Shown here piece by piece: positions 10,591 through 19,778 of a stretch of 64,000 nucleotides of DNA. The stretch lies in the NCBI RefSeq assembly GCF_001677955.1, contig NZ_LELA01000055.1:1-64000 (forward strand), in the 5' to 3' direction. The notes under the pieces were generated by a model. It did no database searches. It saw only the letters and a program-made list of their open reading frames with translations, and was not told the origin of the DNA. This DNA comes from Chryseobacterium sp. BGARF1. Its GTDB lineage: Bacteria; Bacteroidota; Bacteroidia; Flavobacteriales; Weeksellaceae. The translations under genes and the position numbers were made by a program. Position 1 is the first letter of the stretch; every line of letters begins with the position of its first letter.

Positions 10591-11442
10591 ATGGAAAGAG
10601 TAGCTTTTATCATCAATCCTTTTTCGGCAAAGAAAAATTATCAGCCTTTTCTGAACGAACTTAAAAATAAGGTACAGGATCCTCTGTATTATATTTCCGA
10701 GTCTATTTTAGGAACTGATGATTTTATCAAAACACACTTCGATGAGGTTGATTTTTTTGTTGCCATCGGAGGCGACGGAACGATCTCTACGGTCGCGAAA
10801 CAACTCATTAATACCGAAAAAGTATTAGCTATTTTTCCTGCAGGATCGGGAAATGGTTTTTCTAATGAAACACAATTCAGCAAAAATTTAGATGAATTAT
10901 TAGATAAATTAAAAGCAAAAAAATCTCGTAAAATAGATACTTTTACGGTAAATGACAGACTTTCAATCAATGTTTCAGGAACAGGTTTTGACGGAAAGGT
11001 CGTTAAAGAATTTGAAAAAACAAACCGCGGATTTAAAAACTACATCAAAGTTTCTTTAAAAACTTTCTTCAATTATAAACCCATTAAACTGAAGTTTTTT
11101 GACGAAAATTACCAGCAGTACAACGGGAAATATTTGATGGTTAATATTGCAAACACCCGTCAGTTTGGCAACAACGCTTATATTGCTCCTATGGCGAGTA
11201 AAAGTGATGGTTTGGTAGATATGGTTTTAGTGAAAAAATTCCCACTGACCTATTCACCACTTTTTGCCTTCAGAATGTTTACTAAAAAGTTAAAACAAGA
11301 CGATTATATCACTTATCTTCCGGTTTCAGAAATCGAATTTAAAGTCAATACCAAAAACTGGCATCTTGATGGGGAATACAATAAAATAAAATCCCCAATT
11401 CATGTGAAAGTTCAGCCTTCAAGCCTGAATATTTTAATCTAA
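10591..11442 (+). CDS. Diacylglycerol/sphingosine kinase family protein (YegS-like lipid kinase)
   Basis: The DAGK catalytic fold begins at once (VAFIINPFSAKKN), followed by the nucleotide-binding GGDGTISTVAKQL and the GSGNGFSNE motif. The C-terminal half has the usual beta-sandwich (MVNIANTRQFGNNAYIAP, then WHLDGEY). 283 residues from ATG 10591, close to other bacterial lipid kinases. It probably phosphorylates a lipid alcohol (diacylglycerol or a sphingoid base; this group makes sphingolipids), but the substrate cannot be read from sequence. The upstream ATG at 10552 is excluded because it sits in a terminator. Confidence 0.88.
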   Translation: MERVAFIINPFSAKKNYQPFLNELKNKVQDPLYYISESILGTDDFIKTHFDEVDFFVAIGGDGTISTVAKQLINTEKVLAIFPAGSGNGFSNETQFSKNLDELLDKLKAKKSRKIDTFTVNDRLSINVSGTGFDGKVVKEFEKTNRGFKNYIKVSLKTFFNYKPIKLKFFDENYQQYNGKYLMVNIANTRQFGNNAYIAPMASKSDGLVDMVLVKKFPLTYSPLFAFRMFTKKLKQDDYITYLPVSEIEFKVNTKNWHLDGEYNKIKSPIHVKVQPSSLNILI

Positions 11443-11451
11443 AATCATTGT

Positions 11452-11481
11452 GAAATAAAAAAGCCTTCCGTAAAGAAGGCT
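11452..11481 (-). terminator. Minus-strand terminator downstream of VOC gene
   Basis: AGCCTTC and GAAGGCT arms (11462-11481), followed on the minus strand by TTTTTTATTTC. It probably ends the VOC/symporter transcript. Confidence 0.65.
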
Positions 11482-11594
11482 AAAACACAAATGATGAAAA
11501 AATTATCATTACGATAATAATGTATTTAAAGGTAAGTACTTATAGCTTATATTTTTATGGTCTTAATCATATAGATTAAAAAAACTTAATTTTA

Positions 11595-12062
11595 TTACCT
11601 ATTACTAATTGTTTCGTGTAGGGCAATTCGATTTCCTTCACTGTCTTCAAATTCGGCAACCGCAAAACCATGTTTCTCATTAATCGTTTTTGGATAAAGA
11701 ATTTTTCCTTTGTTTTCTAAAACTTTTTTTAATGTAGAATCAATATTTTTGGTTTTAAAATAAATAATCACTCCATCTTTAGTTGGTTTATAAACGTCTC
11801 CTTTTGCCAAAGCCCCGGAAATTCCGCTTTGGTTTTCTTCAAAAGGAAAAAGCATCATTTCATAATCGTCGATAATTTCTTTCTCAAATTTAAAATTAAA
11901 AACATTCGTGTAAAATTTTTCCGCCCGTTCAATATTGGTAACAGGAATTTCAAAATATACTACCGGATTATTTCCATTCATCTTTTTGTTATTATTTTGT
12001 TCGTTGCAGGCTAAACAAATTCCTGCAATAAATAATATTATGAATTTTGCTAAAATTTTCAT
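11595..12062 (-). CDS. VOC (glyoxalase/dioxygenase fold) family lipoprotein
   Basis: A signal with a lipobox-like LACNEQ is followed by a single vicinal-oxygen-chelate domain: VVYFEIPVTNIERAEKFYTNVF, then MLFPFEENQ, GVIIYFKT and a C-terminal FEDSEGNRIALHE. Members act in metal-dependent isomerisation, resistance or as inactive binding proteins; this one's substrate is unknown. An exported, lipid-anchored VOC protein is unusual, as most are cytoplasmic. It lies 11 bp downstream of the symporter gene on the same strand, so the two are probably cotranscribed. Confidence 0.82.
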   Translation of the reverse strand: MKILAKFIILFIAGICLACNEQNNNKKMNGNNPVVYFEIPVTNIERAEKFYTNVFNFKFEKEIIDDYEMMLFPFEENQSGISGALAKGDVYKPTKDGVIIYFKTKNIDSTLKKVLENKGKILYPKTINEKHGFAVAEFEDSEGNRIALHETISNR

Positions 12063-12073
12063 TAAAACAATCT

Positions 12074-13354
12074 TTAAACTTCCAGTTTTTTCTCGATTTC
12101 ATTCGGGTTTTCCAGGCAATATTGAAGCTGTTTTTTATCTAATTGCTTTTCCCAATTGGCTACAACTACGGTTGCTACAGAATTTCCGATGACATTCGTT
12201 AAAGCACGACATTCACTCATAAACTTGTCAATCCCTAAAATCAAAGTCATTCCAGCAATTGGAATTTCTGGAACAACGGCTAAAGTTGCTGCTAAAGTTA
12301 CAAAACCCGCTCCTGTAACACCTGCAGCTCCTTTAGAACTCAGCATTGCCACCAAAAGAAGCATCAGTTGCTTTTCAATGGAAAGGTCAATATTTAAAGC
12401 CTGTGCAATAAATAATGAGGCGAGCGTCATATAAATATTGGTGCCGTCAAGATTAAAAGAATATCCGGTAGGAACTACCAAACCTACAATCGCTCTGGAG
12501 CAGCCTGCTTTTTCCATCTTTTCCATAATTCCGGGAAGTGCAGATTCTGAAGAGCTTGTTCCTAAAACCAACAGAAGTTCTTCTTTTAGGTAGTACATCA
12601 GTTTAAAAATATTAAAACCATTGTACCAAGCTACGGCTCCCAAAATCAAAACAACAAATAGGATAGAAGTGATGTAGAAAGTTCCTACAAGAAAAATTAA
12701 ATTTAAAACGGAAGCCAAACCATATTTTCCAATCGTAAAAGCCATTGCTCCGAAAGCTCCGATTGGCGCTAGTTTCATCAGCATATGAACGATTTTAAAA
12801 ATAGGAGCAGCTAAAATCTGTAAAAATTCTGTGACTTTCCCGCTTTTTTCTTTCGTTAAAACCAAAGCAATTCCCATTAAAATAGCCACCAAAAGTACCT
12901 GAAGAATATTGTCTCCAATCAACGGGCTGAATAGTGTTTCCGGAATAATATTCATGATAAATCCAGTGAGCGTCGTGTCGTGTGCTTTTTGTTGATATTG
13001 CGAAACATCGCCTGATAAACTTGCTGGATCAATGTTTAAACCTGCTCCGGGTTGAATAATATTTCCTACAATTAAACCGATTATCAATGCTAATGTTGAG
13101 AAGGTGAAAAAATAAAGCATTGCTTTTATGGCAATACGACCTACCTTTTTCAGGTCTGTCATGTGAGCAATACCTAAAGTAAGCGTAATGAAAATGACCG
13201 GGGCAATGATCATTTTAACCAATTTGATGAATCCATCACCTAGAGGTTTCATTTTTTCGCCTAATTCGGGGTAGAAATTTCCTAAGAGAATTCCTAAAGT
13301 AATGGCAACAATTACCTGAAAATAGAGTTGCTGATAGAATTTTTTTGCTTTCAA
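12074..13354 (-). CDS. Dicarboxylate/amino acid:cation symporter (SDF/DAACS family)
   Basis: A secondary transporter that imports dicarboxylates or glutamate/aspartate with H+ or Na+. 426 residues with about eight transmembrane helices plus two re-entrant loops. It shows the serine-rich [12 protein letters not shown] hairpin, the [10 protein letters not shown] unwound helix and the [13 protein letters not shown] hairpin that form the substrate site. GltP versus DctA specificity cannot be assigned. It is the first gene ahead of the VOC lipoprotein. Confidence 0.93.
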   Translation of the reverse strand: MKAKKFYQQLYFQVIVAITLGILLGNFYPELGEKMKPLGDGFIKLVKMIIAPVIFITLTLGIAHMTDLKKVGRIAIKAMLYFFTFSTLALIIGLIVGNIIQPGAGLNIDPASLSGDVSQYQQKAHDTTLTGFIMNIIPETLFSPLIGDNILQVLLVAILMGIALVLTKEKSGKVTEFLQILAAPIFKIVHMLMKLAPIGAFGAMAFTIGKYGLASVLNLIFLVGTFYITSILFVVLILGAVAWYNGFNIFKLMYYLKEELLLVLGTSSSESALPGIMEKMEKAGCSRAIVGLVVPTGYSFNLDGTNIYMTLASLFIAQALNIDLSIEKQLMLLLVAMLSSKGAAGVTGAGFVTLAATLAVVPEIPIAGMTLILGIDKFMSECRALTNVIGNSVATVVVANWEKQLDKKQLQYCLENPNEIEKKLEV

Positions 13355-13476
13355 AAGAGATGAGTTTACTTTTTTAAGAACGAAAAATAGGAAAATTTGA
13401 GAAAAAATTTAATTTAAATTGGTGAAAAGTTGAATTAAATTTAAAAGCTTCCACTGAAATTGTCACCTAATTTCCC

Positions 13477-13522
13477 AAATCTCGAATCTCGAATCTCGAA
13501 TCTCAAACCTCGAACCTCAAAT
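13477..13522. repeat. Heptamer tandem repeat (TCTCGAA type)
   Basis: About six copies of a 7-bp unit, first exact (ATCTCGA) and then degenerate (acCTCGA, acCTCAA). It sits in the gap between the symporter and gamma-glutamyltransferase genes. A related but distinct heptamer block is at 17193-17330. Confidence 0.7.
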
Positions 13523-13527
13523 AAAAT

Positions 13528-15207
13528 TTATTCTACCGCAACAGAATCATCACCACGACCATCTGCAACAGCATGAATATTTCCGTTATCGTCTATGACA
13601 ATCATTTCCGTTCTTCCCAATTGATTCACTCTTTCAGCTTTATACCCTAATTTTTCTAAATCTTTGATCGTTGTTTCCGGAAAATTCTTTTCAAAAGATA
13701 CTGTTTCAGGAAGCCATTGATGATGGAATTTTGGAGAATTAACAGTCATATTGGTATTCAGTTTAAAATCAATCACATTCACAATCGACTGATAAACAGA
13801 AGTAGGGATGGTCGTTCCGCCCGGAGTTCCTACAACCATATAAGGTTTTCCGTTTTTCAAAACAATGGTTGGAGTCATCGAAGAAAGCATTCTTTTATTA
13901 GGCTGAATTGCGTTTGCTTCGCCTCCAACTGCACCAAACATATTGGGAACACCTGGTTTTATTGAGAAATCATCCATTTCGTTATTTAAGAAAAAACCAG
14001 CTCCCGAAACAACAACTTTACTTCCATATAAACCATTTAAAGTTGTGGTAACAGCAGCTGCGTTTCCATCTTTGTCAATCACTGAAATATGTGTGGTTTC
14101 CGTAGATTCTTTGGGTTGGTTAATAACTACTTCCGAACTTGGCGTAGCTTTACTAAAACTAAAACTTTTCCATCTGTTTTTCAAATAATCGTCAGAAATT
14201 AAATAGGCTGTTTTATCCTGAATAAAATCGGGGTCACCCATATATTCAGCTCTGTCGGCAAAAGCTCTTCTTTCAGCTTCCACCATAATCTGAACTGCCT
14301 GCGTAGAATTTTGTTGATATTTTTCTAGATTTTCATAACCCGACATCTTTAACATTTGTGCTAAAAGAATTCCGCCGCTTGAAGGTAAAGGCATCGAAAC
14401 AATATTATTTTCTTTGTAATCAAATTCAAGTGCTTTTCTTTCGGCAACTTTATAGTTTTTCAAGTCTTCTAAAGTGATTATTCCGTTTTCTTTTTTCATT
14501 TCTGAAACCAGAAGTTCGGCAGTTTTTCCTTCATAAAATCCTTTTAATCCTGATTTTTGAATTAATTTTAAAGTTTCTGCCAATTCTTTCTGTATCAGAA
14601 TGTCACCTGATTTCCAAACCTCATTTTTTACAAATGCATTGGAAGTTTTATTATATTTTTGAAAATATTCTTTATGGGAATTTAATAATCTGGCTTCCTG
14701 TTCAGTAATTGCAAATCCCTTTTCTGCTAAATCAATGGCAGGTTGAATCAGTTTTTCCATCGGAAGATTGCAATGCTTTAAAGTTGAAAAAAATCCAGCC
14801 ACACTTCCAGGAATTCCAACCGCTAATCTTCCGTTTTGAGACAAATCTGTATTGGCTTTTCCGTTTTTGTTGAGATACATATTTTTGGAAGCGTTTTTAG
14901 GAGCTGTTTCGCGATAATCGAGTGTGAATTTTTCTCCGTTATTTTTTACACCCACCAAAAATCCGCCACCGCCAATATTTCCTGCTTGAGGATAAACAAC
15001 AGCTAAAGCGTATTGTGTTGCGACCACTGCATCATAAGCATTTCCGCCCATTTTAAGAATTTTTGCCCCAGCTTCACTTGCTAAAGGATGCGCAGAAACT
15101 ACAACTCCTTTATTTTTCACTTTAACTTCTTTTACAATATTAATATCAGTGTACTGTGCTGAAAGCGAGCAAGAAAGCAGAATGAAGGAAATAATAATTT
15201 TTTTCAT
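13528..15207 (-). CDS. ggt: Gamma-glutamyltransferase (glutathione hydrolase)
   Basis: A periplasmic Ntn-hydrolase that cleaves or transfers the gamma-glutamyl group of glutathione. It has a signal peptide (ending LSAQ). The nucleophile that becomes the new N-terminus of the small subunit is the first Thr of TTHISVIDKDGN (about residue 371), leaving a 189-residue small subunit. The substrate-binding SSMTPTIVLKNGKP and GTPGGTTIPTS motifs follow. The full length of 559 is normal. The region upstream of the divergent gene at 15298 holds both promoters. Confidence 0.95.
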   Translation of the reverse strand: MKKIIISFILLSCSLSAQYTDINIVKEVKVKNKGVVVSAHPLASEAGAKILKMGGNAYDAVVATQYALAVVYPQAGNIGGGGFLVGVKNNGEKFTLDYRETAPKNASKNMYLNKNGKANTDLSQNGRLAVGIPGSVAGFFSTLKHCNLPMEKLIQPAIDLAEKGFAITEQEARLLNSHKEYFQKYNKTSNAFVKNEVWKSGDILIQKELAETLKLIQKSGLKGFYEGKTAELLVSEMKKENGIITLEDLKNYKVAERKALEFDYKENNIVSMPLPSSGGILLAQMLKMSGYENLEKYQQNSTQAVQIMVEAERRAFADRAEYMGDPDFIQDKTAYLISDDYLKNRWKSFSFSKATPSSEVVINQPKESTETTHISVIDKDGNAAAVTTTLNGLYGSKVVVSGAGFFLNNEMDDFSIKPGVPNMFGAVGGEANAIQPNKRMLSSMTPTIVLKNGKPYMVVGTPGGTTIPTSVYQSIVNVIDFKLNTNMTVNSPKFHHQWLPETVSFEKNFPETTIKDLEKLGYKAERVNQLGRTEMIVIDDNGNIHAVADGRGDDSVAVE

Positions 15208-15263
15208 TTGTAAAAATTGTAATCGAATTTACAATTTTGTTTTAAAATAGGGTCTAAAATTTC

Positions 15264-15271
15264 TATTTTTG
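15264..15271 (+). promoter_or_regulatory. -7 promoter box TATTTTTG of the threonine dehydrogenase gene
   Basis: A TAnnTTTG match 26 nt before the ATG. A possible -33 TTG is at 15237-15239 with a slightly long 24-nt spacer. Confidence 0.5.
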
Positions 15272-15297
15272 CTTTTATCATAATAATAAAAAGTAAA

Positions 15298-16263
15298 ATG
15301 GAGTCTTATACGGAAAAAATATTGATTACAGGGGCTTTAGGGCAAATCGGAACTGAGTTGACGAACAGATTGGTAGAGATACATGGAGCTGATAATGTCG
15401 TTGCTTCGGGTCTTGACAGATGGCAAAAAGGTCTTACTTCTGCCGGACATTACGAAAGAATGGATGTTACCAACACGCAATTGGTAAGACAGGTCATCAA
15501 AGATTACGAAATCACAACAGTATATCATTTGGCTTCTCTTCTATCAGGAACATCAGAAAAGCAGCCTATTTTCGCATGGAAATTAAATCTTGAGCCACTT
15601 CTTCAGTTTTGTGAGCTTGCAAAAGAAGGTTTGCTTAAAAAGATTTTCTGGCCAAGTTCTATCGCTGTTTTCGGGAAAGGAATTCCAAAAGAAAATGTAG
15701 GTCAGGATGTTGTTTTGAATCCTACAACCGTTTATGGTATTTCTAAAATGGCGGGAGAAAAATGGTGCGAATATTATTTTGATAAATATGGAGTAGATGT
15801 AAGAAGTATCCGTTATCCTGGTTTGATTTCTTGGAAAACTCCTGCAGGTGGAGGAACTACAGATTACGCCGTTGAAATTTTCTACGAAGCGATTGAAGAA
15901 GGAAAATATACAAGTTTTATTTCTGAAAATACAGGAATGCCGATGTTGTATATGGATGATGCGATCAATGCAACGTTACAGTTAATGGATGCTCCAAAAG
16001 AAAGCCTTACCGTTCGTTCTTCTTATAATTTAGGTGGAATGTCTTTCACTCCAGCAGAATTGGCAGCTGAAATTAAAAAAGAGATTCCTGAATTCGAAAT
16101 TGATTACAAACCAGACTTCAGACAAGCAATTGCAGATTCTTGGCCAGCTTCAATTGATGATTCTGTCGCTAAAAAAGATTGGGGATTATCTTATGATTTC
16201 GGAATTTCTGAGATGTCGAAAGATATGATCAAAAACTTAAAAGTAAAATTGAATAAAAATTAA
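15298..16263 (+). CDS. L-threonine 3-dehydrogenase, extended SDR type
   Basis: NAD-dependent oxidation of L-threonine to 2-amino-3-oxobutyrate. 321 residues, with an N-terminal Rossmann motif ITGALGQIGTELTNRL (G-x-x-G-x-x-G), the catalytic YGISKMAGE (Tyr-x-x-x-Lys) and the YPGLISWKTPAGGGTTDYA segment characteristic of the UDP-galactose-epimerase-like threonine dehydrogenases known from flavobacteria and archaea. General annotation would be NAD-dependent epimerase/dehydratase. It stands as a single gene; the downstream gap holds an inverted-repeat element. Confidence 0.88.
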   Translation: MESYTEKILITGALGQIGTELTNRLVEIHGADNVVASGLDRWQKGLTSAGHYERMDVTNTQLVRQVIKDYEITTVYHLASLLSGTSEKQPIFAWKLNLEPLLQFCELAKEGLLKKIFWPSSIAVFGKGIPKENVGQDVVLNPTTVYGISKMAGEKWCEYYFDKYGVDVRSIRYPGLISWKTPAGGGTTDYAVEIFYEAIEEGKYTSFISENTGMPMLYMDDAINATLQLMDAPKESLTVRSSYNLGGMSFTPAELAAEIKKEIPEFEIDYKPDFRQAIADSWPASIDDSVAKKDWGLSYDFGISEMSKDMIKNLKVKLNKN

Positions 16264-16281
16264 TTAAGATAATATAGAATA

Positions 16282-16396
16282 TTTTTTAAACCGCAAAAGC
16301 AGCAAAAGATTTTATTACGGAGTAAGCTGTTCAAAAGCACACAAAATTAGTAATAAATGAAAGTTTTACATTTCTTTTGACTCTTTGTGGAAAAAA
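16282..16396. repeat. Inverted-repeat intergenic element (CCnCAAAAGC type), copy 2
   Basis: Left arm CCGCAAAAGCAGCAAAAGAT (16291-16310) and right arm TTTCTTTTGACTCTTTGTGG (16371-16390) are imperfect inverted repeats. The element resembles the one at 1001-1140 in arm sequence and spacing. Confidence 0.65.
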
Positions 16397-16439
16397 ATAT
16401 CATGTTTATTAATTATAAATTTCATCTAAAATCTATTGA

Positions 16440-17192
16440 ATGATATTGCTCACTTTTAACATCATAAACTTTGAGGCTGGAACCAAAAACAGCATCGTTA
16501 TTTCTGATGATGAAAGATTGAAAATTACCGAAAGTAATACCAAAGCAATTCTTAGGATTTTAGACCTTCACGATATAAAAGCAAGTTTTTTTGTAGAAAT
16601 CTCTATTGCAGAAAAACTTCAGAGTTTACTAAAAGCAATTTCTGCTCAAGGGCATGAAATTGCTTTTTATAATAAAGATTCGAGTCTCGAAAAGATCGAT
16701 CAAGTAAAAAAATCGATTCAGGAATTTCTTGAAAAACAAATCAAAGGAATTCGGCAGAAAGACAACCAGTTTTCTTTAGAAGAATTAAAATCAATCGGTT
16801 TTAATTATATCTCAAACATCGATCATGCTGACATTTTGTTTCCTTTTAAACGATTAAAAAGAACTTCTGAAATTATCGAAGACAATGGGTTAAGCATTGT
16901 TCCGGAAAGCATTTCTCCGTACAGTCAGTTGCCTTATAATGACTTTGTTTTCCAGATTTTGCCGATGCAGTATTATCAGAATATGGTTTTTGAAACCTTG
17001 AAAAATGATGATTTTGTCTTAATTTATCTTGAATCCTGGCAGTTTACCGACCTCAATAAATATCAGTTTAAACTTCCGTTTTATCGAAGGTTTTATTTAG
17101 GAAAAAAAATGGAAGATAAACTGGAAGCCTTTTTTTCATGGATTAATGAAAAAGAATTGGCTACTTCAAGAATGAAGGATTATATTTTTTAG
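16440..17192 (+). CDS. Polysaccharide deacetylase-like protein (degenerate NodB fold)
   Basis: The 250-residue protein follows the NodB-like barrel seen in DUF3473-type deacetylases: ILRILDLHDIKASFFVEISIA, then AISAQGHEIAFYNKD, and a C-terminal FVLIYLESWQF followed by FRRFYLGKK-like residues. The first metal motif, normally HDDG-like, reads NIINFEAG, and the usual metal-ligand HxxxH appears only as GHEIAF, so metal-dependent deacetylation is doubtful. No signal peptide. The fold assignment is fair, the catalytic assignment weak. Confidence 0.65.
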   Translation: MILLTFNIINFEAGTKNSIVISDDERLKITESNTKAILRILDLHDIKASFFVEISIAEKLQSLLKAISAQGHEIAFYNKDSSLEKIDQVKKSIQEFLEKQIKGIRQKDNQFSLEELKSIGFNYISNIDHADILFPFKRLKRTSEIIEDNGLSIVPESISPYSQLPYNDFVFQILPMQYYQNMVFETLKNDDFVLIYLESWQFTDLNKYQFKLPFYRRFYLGKKMEDKLEAFFSWINEKELATSRMKDYIF

Positions 17193-17330
17193 TTTCGGGT
17201 TTCGGGTTTCGGGTTTCGAGATTCGAGTTTAAAGATTCGTGGATTGAAATTCGAGATTTAAACCTGAAACTAAAAACCTCGAAATTCGAATCAATCATGA
17301 TTGCGAATCTCGGAACACGCAGCTCGCATC
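17193..17330. repeat. Heptamer repeat and inverted-repeat block (GTTTCGG / TTCGAGA type)
   Basis: It begins with three or four tandem copies of a GTTTCGG heptamer, then TTCGAGATTCGAG. It closes with the inverted versions AAACCTGAAAC, CTCGAAATTCGAA and GCGAATCTCGG. It fills the gap between convergent genes and can fold into a long hairpin. Confidence 0.7.
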
Positions 17331-17331
17331 T

Positions 17332-18537
17332 CTAACTCAACTCAAAAAGCGTAATTTCCGGTAAAACACCAACTCTTCCTGGGTAGCCTAAAACTCCGAA
17401 ACCTCTGTTTACATAGAGCATTTTTCCTTCACTTTCATATAAATCTGCCCATTTCGGATACTTGTACTGAACGGGAGACCATTTTATATTTTTTAAATCT
17501 AAACCAAACTGCATTCCGTGGGTATGTCCTGAAAGCGTTAAATGAATGTCTTTAGGATGTTTTTTCACTACGTAATCAAAATGAGTAGGGTCGTGGCTCA
17601 TTAATATTTTAGTGGCGTTTTGCGGAACGTTTTCCAGAGCTTTATCAATATCTCCATATTGTGGAAATGGTTTTAATCCCCAATTTTCAACACCTAAAAT
17701 ATAGATATTCTCTCCGTTTTTTTCGATAATTCTGTTTTCATTACGAAGCATGTCAAATCCGGCTTGTCTTTGATAATCAATTAAGGTTTCAAGATTTTTG
17801 TTTTGTTCATCCTTAGAATTCCATTTTACATAATCGCCGTAATCATGGTTTCCTAAGACTGCAAATTTCCCGTCTTTTGCTTTAATTTTAGAAAATAAAG
17901 GAATAAATGGTTTAAATTCATCTGCAACATTGTTCACCATATCTCCTGTAAACAAAACTAAGTCTGGATTTTGCTCATTAATTAATTCAATGGCATGCTG
18001 CAATTTATTTGGATCAGAAAAACTTCCGCTGTGAACATCAGAGATTTGAATGATTTTATATCCTTTAAAGCTTTTAGGAAGATTGGCAAATTTTACTTTT
18101 ACTCTTCTTACGGTGTGACGGTATTTCCCAAAGGTAATCCCGTCAATAAACAAAGCCGAAAGTACACCACCTAAACCTAATCCCACTAAGCTTAAAAACT
18201 TCCTTCTTTCAGGGAAAAAATTCTCCGTAGGCCTCATTAATCCTACCAAATAACCTCCTGTTCGAAAAATATCATCAATTAAAAGAAACAGTACAACGAA
18301 TATTTTTGGAAGAATGAAAACTAAAAATAAAATACTGATTAATTGCGGTGAATGCGAACCTTTATCACTTCTCTGAAAGTTCAGGACTTCATAGATAAGT
18401 AAACCGTAAACTCCTAAGTATAGAATGATGTAGCCTAATTTAACCCAAAAATTATCTGTGAGTGTTCTTATTGCCTGATAAATATAGATTTCCATCACTA
18501 GAAAAATGCCGGCAATAATTAAAAAATTTCTTTGCAT
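17332..18537 (-). CDS. Membrane-anchored metallophosphoesterase
   Basis: Three or four N-terminal membrane segments (about residues 1-130) precede a calcineurin-like phosphoesterase domain with all metal motifs: QISDVHSGSF, FTGDMVNN, LGNHDYGDY, LMSHDPTHFD and LSGHTHGMQFG. This layout matches YkuE-like enzymes, some of which hydrolyse UDP-2,3-diacylglucosamine-type or other phosphodiesters; the substrate here is unknown. It starts at the ATG at 18535-18537, just downstream of the terminator that ends the ketoacyl synthase gene. Confidence 0.9.
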   Translation of the reverse strand: MQRNFLIIAGIFLVMEIYIYQAIRTLTDNFWVKLGYIILYLGVYGLLIYEVLNFQRSDKGSHSPQLISILFLVFILPKIFVVLFLLIDDIFRTGGYLVGLMRPTENFFPERRKFLSLVGLGLGGVLSALFIDGITFGKYRHTVRRVKVKFANLPKSFKGYKIIQISDVHSGSFSDPNKLQHAIELINEQNPDLVLFTGDMVNNVADEFKPFIPLFSKIKAKDGKFAVLGNHDYGDYVKWNSKDEQNKNLETLIDYQRQAGFDMLRNENRIIEKNGENIYILGVENWGLKPFPQYGDIDKALENVPQNATKILMSHDPTHFDYVVKKHPKDIHLTLSGHTHGMQFGLDLKNIKWSPVQYKYPKWADLYESEGKMLYVNRGFGVLGYPGRVGVLPEITLFELS

Positions 18538-18554
18538 AACTAAATTTTATAAAA

Positions 18555-18585
18555 AAGCACAAAAGAAAAATTTCCTTTTGTGCTT
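18555..18585 (-). terminator. Minus-strand terminator after ketoacyl synthase gene
   Basis: AAGCACAAAAG (18555-18565) pairs with CTTTTGTGCTT (18575-18585). Read on the minus strand, the hairpin runs into a T run. Confidence 0.8.
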
Positions 18586-18611
18586 CAATATTTTATTAAA
18601 TAACTTAAAAT

Positions 18612-19677
18612 TTAAGGAAATTTATATACAATAGCATTAATGTTCATCCCGGCTCCAACCGAAGTCATCACAATGTTACCTTTATCTTTAAACGTATGAC
18701 CCTCCATTTTTCCTTTAATTATTAAATCAAACATGGTAGGAATTGTTGCTACCGAGGTATTTCCTAAGTCCTGAACGGTCATAGGAGATACAGAATGATC
18801 ATAATCTTTTACATCATAAAGCTTGTGAAGCCTGTCTATCATTGCATAATCCATTTTAGCATTCGCTTGGTGGATCAATATTTTGTCGATGTCTTCAATA
18901 GATAATTTTGCATCTTCAATGGTTTCTTTAATAGCTCCAGGAACATTTTTAAGAGCATACTCATAAATTTTTCTTCCCTGCATTCTTACGAATAAACGAG
19001 TCTGATCTGATTCTTCATTAATTGAAGGTCCATTTGCGAGATAATTCAATTCAGGTCCGTTATCACAAATTGTATTGTGAGCGATAATCCCTACATTTTC
19101 TTCGTCAGTGGCTTGTACTACTACAGCTCCCGCTCCATCTATAAATCATCCTGTTCCTATCATAAGGATCGGTAACTCTGCTTAAAGTTTCAGCACCGAT
19201 AACAAGAATTGTTTTGGCAACTTTAGCTTTAATTAAGTTATCTGCTAAAATCATGGCTTCAACCCATCCAGGGCAACCGAAAATCATATCGTAAGTAATA
19301 CATTTTCTGTTTTTGATACCTAATTTGTTTTTAACTCTTGCTGCCATGGTTGGCATAAAATCTACATAACCATTGGTGGTAACCTCACCAAAATTACTGG
19401 CGTAAATAATATAATCAAGCTCTTCCTGATCTACATTTGCATCAGCAATAGCAATTTTTGCAGCTTCAAAACCGATTTGTGAATTTGAAAGATCTTCATC
19501 AATAAATCTCCTGTTTTCTATCTCTGTAATTTCAACAAATTTTGCAATAGTTTCTTCAACAGGTTTGTCAATCTTTACTCCTTCGTCCGTATAAAACTCT
19601 GAATCTAAGAAAAAATCCCTTCCAATTACTCTATTCGGAAGATAAGATCCGGAACCAATAATGATCGTATTTGGCAT
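18612..19677 (-). pseudogene. 3-oxoacyl-ACP synthase III family protein, frameshifted
   Basis: Two frames together make one KAS III protein of about 355 residues. The N-terminal part (19677 down to about 19147) carries the active-site Cys135 in FGCPGW. The C-terminal part carries IHQANAKMD (His) and DLGNTSVAT (Asn), so the whole Cys-His-Asn triad is present. The frame breaks at about 19141-19147: DPYDRNRMI continues in one frame and DGAGAVVVQATDEENVG in another. The total length of 1066 nt is 1 over a multiple of three (two bases lost or one gained). This is either a recent inactivation or a base-calling error. It is probably a fatty-acid or aryl-polyene-type initiating condensing enzyme. Confidence 0.85.
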
Positions 19678-19748
19678 TCGCGTATGTAATTTTTTTAAAG
19701 AGGCAAAGTTAATAATTAATATTAATAAGAAAGAATTAAAAATATTAT

Positions 19749-19756
19749 TAAATTTG
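19749..19756 (+). promoter_or_regulatory. -7 promoter box TAAATTTG
   Basis: A TAnnTTTG match 22 nt before the ATG at 19779. It probably drives the membrane protein-ubiE-porT operon. Confidence 0.55.
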
Positions 19757-19778
19757 CAAAAATTGTTTCAGCCAATCT

